Assembly (NCBI GenBank): GCA_002729885.1
Contig: PBUB01000021.1
Coordinates: forward strand, 100,451-164,450
Reading direction: 5' to 3'
DNA: 64,000 bases
From: Spirochaetaceae bacterium
Lineage (GTDB): Bacteria > Spirochaetota > Leptospiria > Leptospirales > Leptonemataceae
Shown here: positions 34,974 to 43,822 of the stretch, piece by piece
Numbering within the stretch: the first letter of the stretch is position 1
How the letters are laid out: the number at the start of each line of letters is the position of its first letter
Notes under the pieces: model-generated
What the model was told of the DNA's origin: nothing
What the model saw: the letters and a program-made list of their open reading frames with translations, nothing else
Databases searched by the model: none
Translations under genes and position numbers: made by a program

Positions 34974-36610
34974 AATCCTACGCAGGCTTTCTGGCCTATC
35001 GAATCAAAATGGAAACCAGTGACTTTCTGGTCACGGAAGTGTCCGATCTGCCACTCATCGCCGATCCAGATTCTGAAGGGCAAAGCCAGAGTTCTCCTAC
35101 CCCTGGATTACAGAAAAATGATTCCGGATCATCCGGAAAGGCATCGGCCGACGCGCCATCGGAAGTTCCATCGCATGCAGCGGACCGGAGAGGAAAAGGG
35201 TCCAGATCTGCCGGCAAGAAAGGAATTGGAAAAAAAGAATCGAACAGTGCAAAGGAATCAGTCCGCAAAAGAGGATCCGGTTCCGGCGGTGCTTTTTCGG
35301 TCTATGCCCTGGAGAAGGATGGCTGGAATACTGTAGATGCCATCCAGAAGGCAGCCAGACAATCGGGCATTTCCACGAAAGAAATTCATTACGGTGGCAA
35401 GAAAGATAGGCATGCCCGGACCATTCAGTGGCTGACAGTCAAAAATGGAGGGGATCTTTCCTGCGAAGAGAGCGGATATTCCATTCGGTACCTGGGCCGC
35501 TCTTCGGAGCCCATGGGGCCGGAACACATCCTGGGAAACCGATTCCGACTTGTGATAAGAAATATTCTGGAGCGAGAAACCTCGCATGTACTGGCCGGAG
35601 CCAGAAGGCTGCAGGAAACAGGCTTTCCGAATTACTTCGATGATCAAAGATTCGGTTCCTTTCATCCTCTCATTGGATTTCCTTTTCTTTCCCTTCTTCG
35701 CGGGGATCCAGAGTCTGCACTGAGATTCACTCTTCTTTCAGCTTTTGGAGGAGATAAGCCTCATGCCAAGCGCAGAAAGAAGGCCATCAACGATAACTGG
35801 GGAAACTGGGACGAATGTCTGAAACTGGCCAGCACCAAGACCGAATCGGCCATTCTGGGACAGCTGAAGTCGAATCGCTGCAAAGCGGGGGATTCATCCA
35901 ACGCAAGCCAGAAGCAATTTCTTGAGCTTCTGGACCGACTGCCCAGAGAAGATCTGAGCATGGGCTTCTCAGCTCTTCAGAGCTGGATCTTCAATGAAAG
36001 TGTTGCCCGCCTTTTTCGCAATATAGAGCATCTCTGGAAGCATTCTTCGTCTGGCTCAGCCAGATCCAGAGGGTTCCGGACTGTGGAAATCAAAACCAAA
36101 ACTGGAGACCAGACTTTTCCGATTTCAGTGGAAAGCAGATTTCTGACGTTACTGGATTCCATGGATTTCATGCTCATTGGTCCGGGACAAAAGTCTCCCG
36201 CTCGATCGAATTCGGAATCCGCTTCCGAATTCGATTCCGCAAGTTATTCTGAAGATTCCTGCCAGAAAACCATCCAGTCTGTACTGAAAGCCTGCAGGGA
36301 AAACCAGGAAGCCACTCCTGATTCAGATTGCAAACGTTTGATTCAAATGGCTTTTCTGCAATGCGAAAGGCAGGTTACCGAAGTTCTGGAAATTCCAGAA
36401 CAATCCTTTCATCAGAGTTTTCTAAAAAATGCATTTCTAAAGAGCCATTCGCGTCCGCTCTGGTGCATTCCGCAAGACATGCAATGGTCTGATTTTTCAG
36501 TGGATGAGCTCAATAAAGGCAAGTTGAAGTATACAGTGGAGTTTACGTTACCCAGGGGAGTGTATGCTACAATGGCGATTAAGATGCTCCATCTTCGTTT
36601 GAAGCAATAG
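34970..36610 (+). CDS. truD: tRNA pseudouridine synthase D with low-complexity N-terminal insert
   Basis: TruD converts uridine 13 of some tRNAs to pseudouridine. Evidence: GGKKDRHARTIQW with catalytic Asp146, LGNRFRLVIRN and FPNYFDDQRFGS, all family hallmarks, and RGVYATMAIKML at the C-terminus. At 546 aa it is much longer than usual (~350). Residues about 33-106 form a Ser/Lys/Gly-rich insert inside the N-terminal strand region, and a second Ser-rich stretch lies near 405-430. ATG overlaps the P450 stop, so the two genes are probably co-translated though functionally unrelated. Confidence 0.92.
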   Translation: MKSYAGFLAYRIKMETSDFLVTEVSDLPLIADPDSEGQSQSSPTPGLQKNDSGSSGKASADAPSEVPSHAADRRGKGSRSAGKKGIGKKESNSAKESVRKRGSGSGGAFSVYALEKDGWNTVDAIQKAARQSGISTKEIHYGGKKDRHARTIQWLTVKNGGDLSCEESGYSIRYLGRSSEPMGPEHILGNRFRLVIRNILERETSHVLAGARRLQETGFPNYFDDQRFGSFHPLIGFPFLSLLRGDPESALRFTLLSAFGGDKPHAKRRKKAINDNWGNWDECLKLASTKTESAILGQLKSNRCKAGDSSNASQKQFLELLDRLPREDLSMGFSALQSWIFNESVARLFRNIEHLWKHSSSGSARSRGFRTVEIKTKTGDQTFPISVESRFLTLLDSMDFMLIGPGQKSPARSNSESASEFDSASYSEDSCQKTIQSVLKACRENQEATPDSDCKRLIQMAFLQCERQVTEVLEIPEQSFHQSFLKNAFLKSHSRPLWCIPQDMQWSDFSVDELNKGKLKYTVEFTLPRGVYATMAIKMLHLRLKQ

Positions 36611-36755
36611 ATAGGCCCGGCCACGGCTGGATCTTACTCCGGATCTGGATTGCCCGGAAACCTCGGGACTCCATGGATCCTGACAGGACTTCAAGAGTCC
36701 AAGATTTCAGAATTCCATGACGGAATCCCACTGATCCAGGAACCTTGCACGCAAA

Positions 36756-37538
36756 TCATCGCTCATACCTGGCTCGAACGTAATTCTCCATCTCATCCAG
36801 AAAGCCGGGCCCGCGCACAGGTTTTCCGTGACCGGCGATAATGATTGCAGGATTACGAGCTCTAATTACATCAATGGCTTTCAAGAGGGCCGATGGATTC
36901 AGTTCCTCGTCGAAATATAGCGGGATAGACAGCAGACTTCCTGCATAGAGCACTCGCTCTTCCGGAAAGAAGTAGGCCATATTACCCCTGGAATAACCGG
37001 GGGGTAGCTCAATAGCTTCTATCCGTCCGTCGAACAATGTGCCATCCCTTTTGATAGTCTTTGTAATCAGTGGCATGGGTGGGTGCGGCCAGGAAGAAAA
37101 GAGACTCATTTGACGCTCAATCCGGGGCCAGTTTCTGCGAATTTCCTGCTCCGTTTCAATGGAGGCAAATACCGGAATATCTTTCGCATGGAAAGCACTC
37201 AGTCCGCCGGTCCGATGCACATGATAGCTTGTTATCAAAACTCCGTCCAAATCTCCGTACCCCTGGGTCATAGATTTCCAAATTAATCTTCCTGCAGTAC
37301 CGGGAAGGTACGTTCCATCTAAGAAAAAGATAGATTCTTCCGATACATAATAGAGGCTATTGGCTCCCCAGTAATTTCCGTCCTGAACCAGCCGAATATG
37401 TCTGGTGAGTTCGGTGATTTTCAAGGGTACATCCCCTCGATCCACCGGGCCGGGGATTGTGGGCGAAGCGGTGCAGGCACCAGTAAGGAAAAATATGAGC
37501 AGGATCCAGATGACAGATTTTCGCTTCATATCTTTCAT
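36756..37538 (-). CDS. Metallo-beta-lactamase-fold lipoprotein with missing zinc ligands
   Basis: A 260-aa exported protein. Signal peptide MKRKSVIWILLIFFLTGAC ends in a relaxed lipobox. The rest follows the MBL fold: NSLYYVSEESIFFLDGTYLP, VLITSYHVHRTGGLSAF, PPGYSRGNMAYFFPEERVLYAGSLL, IIAGHGKPV. The first zinc motif HxHxDH reads SYHVHR, the second His is Tyr (GYSRGN for GHTPGD) and the GD Asp is Ser; only the last His (AGHGKP) is intact. It is therefore likely a non-catalytic or altered-metal relative. ATG at 37538 or 37529; no clear ribosome-binding site. Confidence 0.75.
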   Translation of the reverse strand: MKDMKRKSVIWILLIFFLTGACTASPTIPGPVDRGDVPLKITELTRHIRLVQDGNYWGANSLYYVSEESIFFLDGTYLPGTAGRLIWKSMTQGYGDLDGVLITSYHVHRTGGLSAFHAKDIPVFASIETEQEIRRNWPRIERQMSLFSSWPHPPMPLITKTIKRDGTLFDGRIEAIELPPGYSRGNMAYFFPEERVLYAGSLLSIPLYFDEELNPSALLKAIDVIRARNPAIIIAGHGKPVRGPGFLDEMENYVRARYER

Positions 37539-37653
37539 TCTGATGGGATTCGCTTCAACTCCCTTGACAAACATTACAGACAGTCTATTTTTTTATTCTG
37601 TCTATGGCAAGCAACCGGTGCCTATTGAAGATTTTCTCATCCAGGACTAGAAA

Positions 37654-38445
37654 ATGACCGTAAACCAGGTAAAATATTGGATCTGTATTCTTTCCCTGCC
37701 CCTTTTTGCAGGCAGTCTATTTGCGGAGCAGAGCACTCCCGAAGACCTGGCCAGGGAGTGGTTTCAAGAGAATGCCCGGGCAAATATAATTGGATCGCAA
37801 CATCTCGTGGATTTAACGGCCACAGAGACCGATGGTCAGGCCAGCCCCGGACGGAATGCGCAGGATGCAAGAATCCTGGAAGCCAGTTTGCGATCGAATC
37901 CCGGAAATCTAGCCCTGGAATGTCAGACCGGATATTCTGTGGCCTACTGTAATCTACGAGGCATGAAGTCCTATCTTGTAATTCGTAGAGTCCACGGTGA
38001 ATGGAGACTTCCGAAGTCGGTTGAGCGCGCTACCATTGCCCGGAAGGATTCTGAATTACAGGAAGATCCCGGTCCCAGGATTCTGAGCCAGCCCGAGTCT
38101 CCGGAGGAAGTGGCCGGCCAGTGGCTGATTGCCATAGCGGGGCAGGATGAAGGCAAGCTACAAAAAATCAGTACTTCTGAAAGCCTGGAAAATACTTTAA
38201 AGCTATCCCGAGAGGGCTATAAAATCCAATCCCCGGATCAGCGACAGCAGCTACTCGAGAGTGCCCATGAGCTATCAAACATCATGGAGTGCCGGACCAT
38301 GGAACAGAGAGCACTGTGCAAACCAGAAGGTAAGACTCGATGGATCCATTTGAAGAAGGTTGGTGGATCCTGGAAGGTTGACTTTCGCGGTTTTGTTAAA
38401 TACGATAAAACCTATCTTACAGAAGCCAGTTTGAGCCACCGGTAG
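37654..38445 (+). CDS. Secreted protein with internal duplication
   Basis: A 263-aa protein with signal peptide (VKYWICILSLPLFAGSLFA). Two ~100-residue repeats are visible: TPEDLAREWFQENARANIIG...ECQTGYSVAYC...YLVIRRVHGEWRL and SPEEVAGQWLIAIAGQDEGK...ECRTMEQRALC...WIHLKKVGGSWKV. Each has a Cys pair and a C-terminal strand of the kind seen in NTF2-like/DUF4878 domains. Likely periplasmic or lipid-free surface protein; function unknown. Starts ATG, convergent with nothing; divergent from the MBL-fold gene. Confidence 0.72.
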   Translation: MTVNQVKYWICILSLPLFAGSLFAEQSTPEDLAREWFQENARANIIGSQHLVDLTATETDGQASPGRNAQDARILEASLRSNPGNLALECQTGYSVAYCNLRGMKSYLVIRRVHGEWRLPKSVERATIARKDSELQEDPGPRILSQPESPEEVAGQWLIAIAGQDEGKLQKISTSESLENTLKLSREGYKIQSPDQRQQLLESAHELSNIMECRTMEQRALCKPEGKTRWIHLKKVGGSWKVDFRGFVKYDKTYLTEASLSHR

Positions 38446-38507
38446 AACCAACTCAAGGAATTCAACTGGCGCCGAAGGGAAACTCTTTCACTGGATTATT
38501 TGATTCT

Positions 38508-38921
38508 ATGGAATTCATAGCAGCATTGATCGTTACCTCATCTATTCTGGGAGCCGGCTTCTTGCTGGGATACAACCGGGATCGAAGTTACTATACCACC
38601 ATACTGATCGTCATTGCATTGATCTATGTGCTTTTCGGATTCATGGAAGGAACAGCACAGCGCATTTTGGTGGAATCGGTTATTGCTCTGATTTTCATCG
38701 CTGCGGCCATTCTCGGAGAAAGGCTGAGCCATATGATCACCGGAGTATTTATAATACTTCACGGAATATTCGATGTAATGCATCCACAACTCTTACCCGG
38801 AAAGGTTGTGCCAGAGTGGTATCCGCTATTCTGTCTCTACGTGGACCTGATGCTGGGATTTGCTGTTATCATTCTCAATGCTCGAGGCTATTTGCCGCGC
38901 AGAAAAGAGAGTTCTGAGTAA
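38508..38921 (+). CDS. Small four-helix membrane protein
   Basis: A 137-aa protein with about four to five hydrophobic spans, starting MEFIAALIVTSSILGAGFLL and including GVFIILHGIFDVMH and a C-terminal LMLGFAVIILNARGYLPRRK. The His/Asp pair within the membrane (HGIFDVMHPQLL) is distinctive. No family is certain. It is 62 bp after the duplicated secreted protein gene and convergent with the Fpg-like gene. Confidence 0.72.
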   Translation: MEFIAALIVTSSILGAGFLLGYNRDRSYYTTILIVIALIYVLFGFMEGTAQRILVESVIALIFIAAAILGERLSHMITGVFIILHGIFDVMHPQLLPGKVVPEWYPLFCLYVDLMLGFAVIILNARGYLPRRKESSE

Positions 38922-38982
38922 CACCGGGACCGGTGGAATACCTTCTTCCTGGAATTCCAGGCAAATAGCCGATGGTATTCCA
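38922..38982. terminator. Cluster of nested palindromes between convergent genes
   Basis: Three inverted repeats in 61 bp: CACCGG/CCGGTG (38922-38935), the 14-bp perfect palindrome CCTGGAATTCCAGG (38948-38961), and TGGAATACC (38934-38942) pairing with GGTATTCCA (38974-38982) so that it encloses the palindrome. It lies between two converging genes and could end transcription from both sides. No U-tract. Confidence 0.5.
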
Positions 38983-39022
38983 GCGCTAATAAGCCTCTCA
39001 TACACCACCCGAGATTTCCGGC

Positions 39023-39973
39023 TTAGCTCCCTTTCTGAGAAAGGGTACTCCAGTCGATGAATCCCTTCCCTCCATCGGGCTGACAGGCAGGACAGAAGAA
39101 AGAATCATATCCCAGAACATTGGCTCGGCGGATGGAAGTGCCACATCGTGGACAGGGCTCTCCTTTCCTGTTTCTAACCTGCATATGGTCACGGTATTTC
39201 ATCTCCAGATCCGGCCTGGCTTTTTGAATCGTCTCAATCCCCCGGGAAATCACAGACTGGATAGCCACAAACAGGGCATCCTTTTGATTTTCATTCAGCT
39301 GATTCATTTTGGTCTTGGGATGGATCTGTGCTTCAAAAAGAATCTCATCGGCATAGGCATTTCCAATGGAGCTGATAACAGATTGATCCATAATAAAGAC
39401 CCGGACCTGTTTTCTACTTTTGCTTGCTGCCTTGAGAAAATACTCTCGATCAAATTTGTCAGATAGAATGTCCCTTCCCTGCTTTGCAAATCCCGGGATC
39501 TCTTTCACATCCCCGACCGAGCAAATGTATACCTTTCCCATCTTCTTATCATCCAGATAATCCAGATGGAATTCCTGAAATCGAAACCGAACGGCTGTGC
39601 TGGACTGCTTCTTTCCGTTGAGCCTGAATCGGCCTGCCAGCATGGGATGAATCACTATTTCACATTGGGCACCAGGATTGGTTCCAGCGCCCTCTGGTTT
39701 TGATCTTGCACCGGCCGATTTTTTCCCGGATGGTGCGCCTCCTTTTGTCGATGCAGTGCCGGATTCAAGCGAAGATGAAGTACCAAGAGAGAAACAGAGA
39801 AATGGTCCATGGCGATAAACATCCAGGATGAAGCCGCGAAAGTTCTCCACCGGGGTCCCCAGCATATTTCGCAGAACGACTGGCTCAAAAATCTCCAGTC
39901 CAAGCAGCTCCTTTCCTGCAAGCTCCTGATTTAGAATCGGGCGGATGTATTCCAGATCCGGCAACTCAGGCAT
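39023..39973 (-). CDS. Fpg/Nei-family DNA glycosylase, divergent
   Basis: A 316-aa base-excision-repair-like protein. MPELPDLEYIRP supplies the catalytic Pro2 and Glu3; SSIGNAYADEILF holds the conserved Asn; the C-terminal zinc finger is CPRCGTSI...FFCPACQ. Two usual active-site residues are changed: the Lys of RRGKYL reads RHGPFL (about 54-59), and the finger Arg (GRSTYYC) reads GYDSFFC. A Ser/Gly/Lys-rich insert occupies about 65-102. So it keeps the lyase nucleophile but may have a different lesion specificity. It could be a paralogue of a standard MutM elsewhere. Confidence 0.86.
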   Translation of the reverse strand: MPELPDLEYIRPILNQELAGKELLGLEIFEPVVLRNMLGTPVENFRGFILDVYRHGPFLCFSLGTSSSLESGTASTKGGAPSGKKSAGARSKPEGAGTNPGAQCEIVIHPMLAGRFRLNGKKQSSTAVRFRFQEFHLDYLDDKKMGKVYICSVGDVKEIPGFAKQGRDILSDKFDREYFLKAASKSRKQVRVFIMDQSVISSIGNAYADEILFEAQIHPKTKMNQLNENQKDALFVAIQSVISRGIETIQKARPDLEMKYRDHMQVRNRKGEPCPRCGTSIRRANVLGYDSFFCPACQPDGGKGFIDWSTLSQKGS

Positions 39974-40171
39974 GACAGAAAGTGCAGCCTGGCCACAATC
40001 CTGTCAGCGAATATTCTGTTCCCAGAGCGGAGGCATAGCGAATGTGCAGCCGATATAGAATGCGGACAATGAATGCAGGCCAATCGAACGCATCTATAGG
40101 GCTTTCCCGGACCTTTTTTTCCTCACGGATCGCTTACAGCGAATCACATTTTTTCCGATAATAGAGAGGCC

Positions 40172-40399
40172 ATGATGGTCTCCGGACTACAGAACATTTC
40201 GCAGATTCCAGGGGAGTTTGCCTACATCAAGCCCACTGGCCGTACCGATGCCATAGAGCCGGTGGCGCCCATTACGGCCCGAGAACCCAGGTATCGATCC
40301 ATTTATCCGGAGGAAGCCCTGGATCTCTACAGCCCATCCGGCATCCGAAATGAATTAAAGACCCTTTCTGCCGGTCAGAATTTTGATCGCCTGGCCTGA
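40172..40399 (+). CDS. Small hypothetical protein (75 aa)
   Basis: Begins MMVSGLQNISQIPGEFAYIK and contains PVAPITAREPRYRSIYPEEA followed by LDLYSPSGI. No signal or membrane segment; Pro/Tyr/Arg-rich and likely disordered. GAGAGG lies just upstream and better suits the second ATG at 40175. I recognise no family. Its last bases overlap the frame that leads into the lipoprotein gene. Confidence 0.6.
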   Translation: MMVSGLQNISQIPGEFAYIKPTGRTDAIEPVAPITAREPRYRSIYPEEALDLYSPSGIRNELKTLSAGQNFDRLA

Positions 40400-40484
40400 T
40401 TTTCAGGACGATCATTGTACTGTGGCTCACTCTTCATTCACTCAATCAGCCAGATCCATGATTCGCAGCGGCGGCTTCACGCTG

Positions 40485-40874
40485 ATGATGCAAAAGCAGA
40501 CTTACGCAACCTTGAACGCAAAAGCCCCATCTATTTCGGTGATCCCAAAACTGCTAGCCTTCTCTGTCATTCTCATGAGCGGCCTCACCGGCACTTCATG
40601 CCAGTGGATTTTCGGTGAGCCCACCATGGATCCATGTGATCCCGCCCATAATTACTATGAAGGGGACCGGCATTACATTAGCCGAGATTATGTCCGGGAA
40701 GATGGCACCCTGGATCAACAAAAGATGCTAGAAGCTCTGAAACCGGGGCACGGTAACTGCGCCAACGCAGAGGACATCCTGGAGAAGGCCCGCCAGCCAG
40801 GCCACAGCCATTCCAATACCGTTCCTGCCCAGGGGGATCACGAAATCAAATTTCCCGATGCTGATTTGAAATAG
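40485..40874 (+). CDS. Small lipoprotein, hypothetical
   Basis: A 129-aa protein with signal peptide ending LLAFSVILMSGLTGTSC, a relaxed spirochaete-like lipobox. The mature part is short and polar (DPCDPAHNYYEGDRHYISRD, HGNCANAEDILEKARQPGHS) with His-rich patches. An earlier in-frame ATG at 40458 is possible; neither has a strong ribosome-binding site. It sits 35 bp before valS on the same strand. No family recognised. Confidence 0.65.
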   Translation: MMQKQTYATLNAKAPSISVIPKLLAFSVILMSGLTGTSCQWIFGEPTMDPCDPAHNYYEGDRHYISRDYVREDGTLDQQKMLEALKPGHGNCANAEDILEKARQPGHSHSNTVPAQGDHEIKFPDADLK

Positions 40875-40909
40875 GGTTTTCTGCACAGCCAAAAGAGAGA
40901 CGCTGGATC

Positions 40910-43819
40910 ATGGCTCTGGAGCTTGATCCTAAATACAATCCGCGAGGCATTGAAACTCGCTGGTATGAATCCTACGAAACCCATGGCGCTTTCCGACCCG
41001 AATACGGAGAAGCTCTGGGTGTCACAGACCACAAAGCGAAGCCTTTTTCCATCGTTATTCCTCCTCCCAATGTAACCGGATCACTGCACGTGGGCCATGC
41101 TCTGGATCAGACCATTCAGGATGTTTTGACCAGAACAGCACGAAAGCTGGGCCGACCCACACTGTGGCTCCCTGGCATGGATCATGCCGGCATTGCCACT
41201 CAAAGCCGCGTGGAGAAGACCCTCCAGGAAGAGGAAGGTCTGAGCCGACATGATCTGGGCCGTGAGCAGTTCATAAAGCGAGTCTGGGACTGGAAGGAGC
41301 ACTACGGTGGTGTCATTCTCAAGCAGCAGCGGACCATGCTGTTTTCTCTGGATTGGAGCCGGGAACGATTCACCATGGACGATGGCCTTTCCCGGGCAGT
41401 GCGCAAAGTCTTCGTGGATCTCTACAAAGAAGGCCTGATCTATCGAGACACTCGTATGATTAACTGGGATCCTGTGGCGCACACGGTGTTATCCGATCTC
41501 GAAGTAGAACACGATGAGGGAGTGAAAGGTGAGCTCTATCATTTTGCCTACAAACTCAGTGATGGTTCCGGTGAGGTGGTGGTTGCTACTACCAGGCCGG
41601 AAACGATGCTGGGAGATACCGCAGTCGCAGTGCATCCGGAAGATCAGCGTCACAGCAACCTCATCGGTCAGACTGTAGATCATCCCTTCCTGGAACGGAA
41701 GATTCCCATAGTAGGCGATGCAGAACTGGTGGATATGGAGTTTGGAACTGGCGCAGTAAAAATTACGCCTGCCCATGATTTCAACGACTTCGAAGTGGGC
41801 AAAAGACATGAGCTGGAATCCATTACAATATTCGATGAATCTGCCTGCGTAAACAAAGAGGGCGGGCCCTTTGCCGGGCTGGATCGATTTGAAGCCCGTA
41901 AACAGATCAAGGAGAAGCTGGCTGAAATGGGTCTGGAGCGCGGATCAAAAGAGCATACCATGTCCCTGGGCCGCTCTCAGCGATCCGGAGCTATTGTGGA
42001 GCCTATGATCTCCACACAGTGGTTCGTAAAAACAAAGCCTCTGGCAGAAGTCGCCATCGAAGCAGTAGAGAAGGAACAGATCAAATTTTATCCGGCCCAG
42101 TGGGCCAATCTGTACTACTCCTGGATGCGGGAAATTCGGGACTGGTGCATTTCCCGCCAGCTATGGTGGGGACATCAAATCCCTGCCTGGCATTGCGCCA
42201 ACTGCGGGCATACCACCGTATCCACCGAAGATCCGGACCAATGTGAAAGCTGCGAAAGCGATGATATTAGCCGGGATGAAGATGTACTGGATACCTGGTT
42301 TTCTTCCGGGCTCTGGCCATTTTCTACCATGGGATGGCCGGAGGATGCAGAGGATTTAAGAAGGTTTTATCCTACCTCTGTTCTGGTAACGGCCTACGAC
42401 ATTATCTTTTTCTGGGTGGCCCGAATGATTATGCTGGGGCTTCACTTTAACAAAAAAGAACCCTTCGAAAAGGTATACATACATGGCCTCATGCGAGATG
42501 ACCAGGGACGCAAGATTTCCAAGAGCCTGGGCAACAATGTAGATCCGGCAGAAGTTATCGAAGAGTACGGTGCCGATGCGTATCGCTTCTTTTTGATGGC
42601 CACCCTCACTGAAGGTAAGGACTCCAAGTATTCGGAAAGCCGCCTCAAAGGTTATCAGAACTTTACCAACAAAATATGGAACTCTTCCAGGTTTGTTCTG
42701 ATGAATCTTCCGGAGGAATTTAAGCCCGTCGCCTCCGATGATTTTCCGGGAGATCTAAAACTGGAAGCCGAAGATCTCTGGATCCTGGAGCGCTTGAATG
42801 AAGCCTCCGAGTCCATGAAACGGACTCTGGAAGAATTCAAATTTCACATTGCTACCGAGGAAGTGTATTCCCTGGTCTGGAATCATTTCTGTGACTGGTA
42901 CATCGAACTCATCAAACCCAGGATCTTCGGCAAGCTGGGTGAGGATTCAGCTGAATCGGCCAGGCAATGTGTATTCTTTGTACTAAAAGGAATTCTGGGT
43001 CTCGTGCATCCATTTATGCCAGCTATTTCTGAAGAGATCTTTTCCTATCTTCGCACCTTTGAATCTGCGGACTCGGAATCCGAAATTTCCAGAAAGACCT
43101 CAGGTTCCGAAGGCTCAACCGCAACCTCCGAAAATGAATCCAACAAGTCTGGAAAAAAGAGCAGCAAGAAGGCTTCAAAGAAATCTGCCAAAATGAAAAC
43201 CGCAGAGAAAGCAGCCAAAAAGAAGGACACTGGCGCAAATAGCTTATCGGTCTCCGTAAATGCAGATTCACTGCCACGATTTCTGATGTGGGAACCCTGG
43301 CCCAGAGGCATCAAACTCAGCAAGAAGGATCTGGAACAGGCCGCCCTTCTATCTCAGATTCAGGAGGTCATCGGTGCAGTGCGGGCCATACGCGCGGATA
43401 CCGGCATTGCACCGGACAAAAAGGTGCGGATCATTGTATCATCGGAATCGGCTGCGTTGAAGAAGCTTATCGAGGCCAAGCAGGCATCCATCTGCCGCCT
43501 TGCTTCTGCAGAATCCGTGGAAGCTCAAAAGGATTATTCTGCCGGAAAAGCGGATGCATTCGAAGCATTTTCCGAAGGCTCGGTCTATGTACCTCTAGAA
43601 GGCCTGCTGGATGTAGAAAAGGAACTGGGCCGGATTGGAAAGGATCTTGAGAAACAGCAAAAAGTGGCTCAGGGACTGGAAAAGAAGCTGGGCTCCAGCG
43701 GATTTCTGGATAATGCACCGGCAGATGTTGTAGAAAAAGAAAAGGCCAAACTGGAAGAAGCCGGTGACCGAATCAAGGTGCTGCAAGCGGCTCGAAAGAG
43801 ACTGGAGGCTTTGAAATAA
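40910..43819 (+). CDS. valS: Valyl-tRNA synthetase
   Basis: Class I synthetase that charges tRNA-Val and edits mischarged threonine. Signatures: PPPNVTGSLHVGHALD (HIGH-type) near residue 50, MLGDTAVAVHPED in the editing domain, and KISKSLGNNVDP (KMSKS-type). An anticodon-binding domain and a C-terminal coiled-coil tRNA arm (EKELGRIGKDLEKQQKVAQG) follow. At 969 aa it is longer than usual; residues about 715-780 are a Ser/Lys/Ala-rich insert placed between the anticodon-binding domain and the arm region. Confidence 0.97.
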   Translation: MALELDPKYNPRGIETRWYESYETHGAFRPEYGEALGVTDHKAKPFSIVIPPPNVTGSLHVGHALDQTIQDVLTRTARKLGRPTLWLPGMDHAGIATQSRVEKTLQEEEGLSRHDLGREQFIKRVWDWKEHYGGVILKQQRTMLFSLDWSRERFTMDDGLSRAVRKVFVDLYKEGLIYRDTRMINWDPVAHTVLSDLEVEHDEGVKGELYHFAYKLSDGSGEVVVATTRPETMLGDTAVAVHPEDQRHSNLIGQTVDHPFLERKIPIVGDAELVDMEFGTGAVKITPAHDFNDFEVGKRHELESITIFDESACVNKEGGPFAGLDRFEARKQIKEKLAEMGLERGSKEHTMSLGRSQRSGAIVEPMISTQWFVKTKPLAEVAIEAVEKEQIKFYPAQWANLYYSWMREIRDWCISRQLWWGHQIPAWHCANCGHTTVSTEDPDQCESCESDDISRDEDVLDTWFSSGLWPFSTMGWPEDAEDLRRFYPTSVLVTAYDIIFFWVARMIMLGLHFNKKEPFEKVYIHGLMRDDQGRKISKSLGNNVDPAEVIEEYGADAYRFFLMATLTEGKDSKYSESRLKGYQNFTNKIWNSSRFVLMNLPEEFKPVASDDFPGDLKLEAEDLWILERLNEASESMKRTLEEFKFHIATEEVYSLVWNHFCDWYIELIKPRIFGKLGEDSAESARQCVFFVLKGILGLVHPFMPAISEEIFSYLRTFESADSESEISRKTSGSEGSTATSENESNKSGKKSSKKASKKSAKMKTAEKAAKKKDTGANSLSVSVNADSLPRFLMWEPWPRGIKLSKKDLEQAALLSQIQEVIGAVRAIRADTGIAPDKKVRIIVSSESAALKKLIEAKQASICRLASAESVEAQKDYSAGKADAFEAFSEGSVYVPLEGLLDVEKELGRIGKDLEKQQKVAQGLEKKLGSSGFLDNAPADVVEKEKAKLEEAGDRIKVLQAARKRLEALK

Positions 43820-43822
43820 TCT

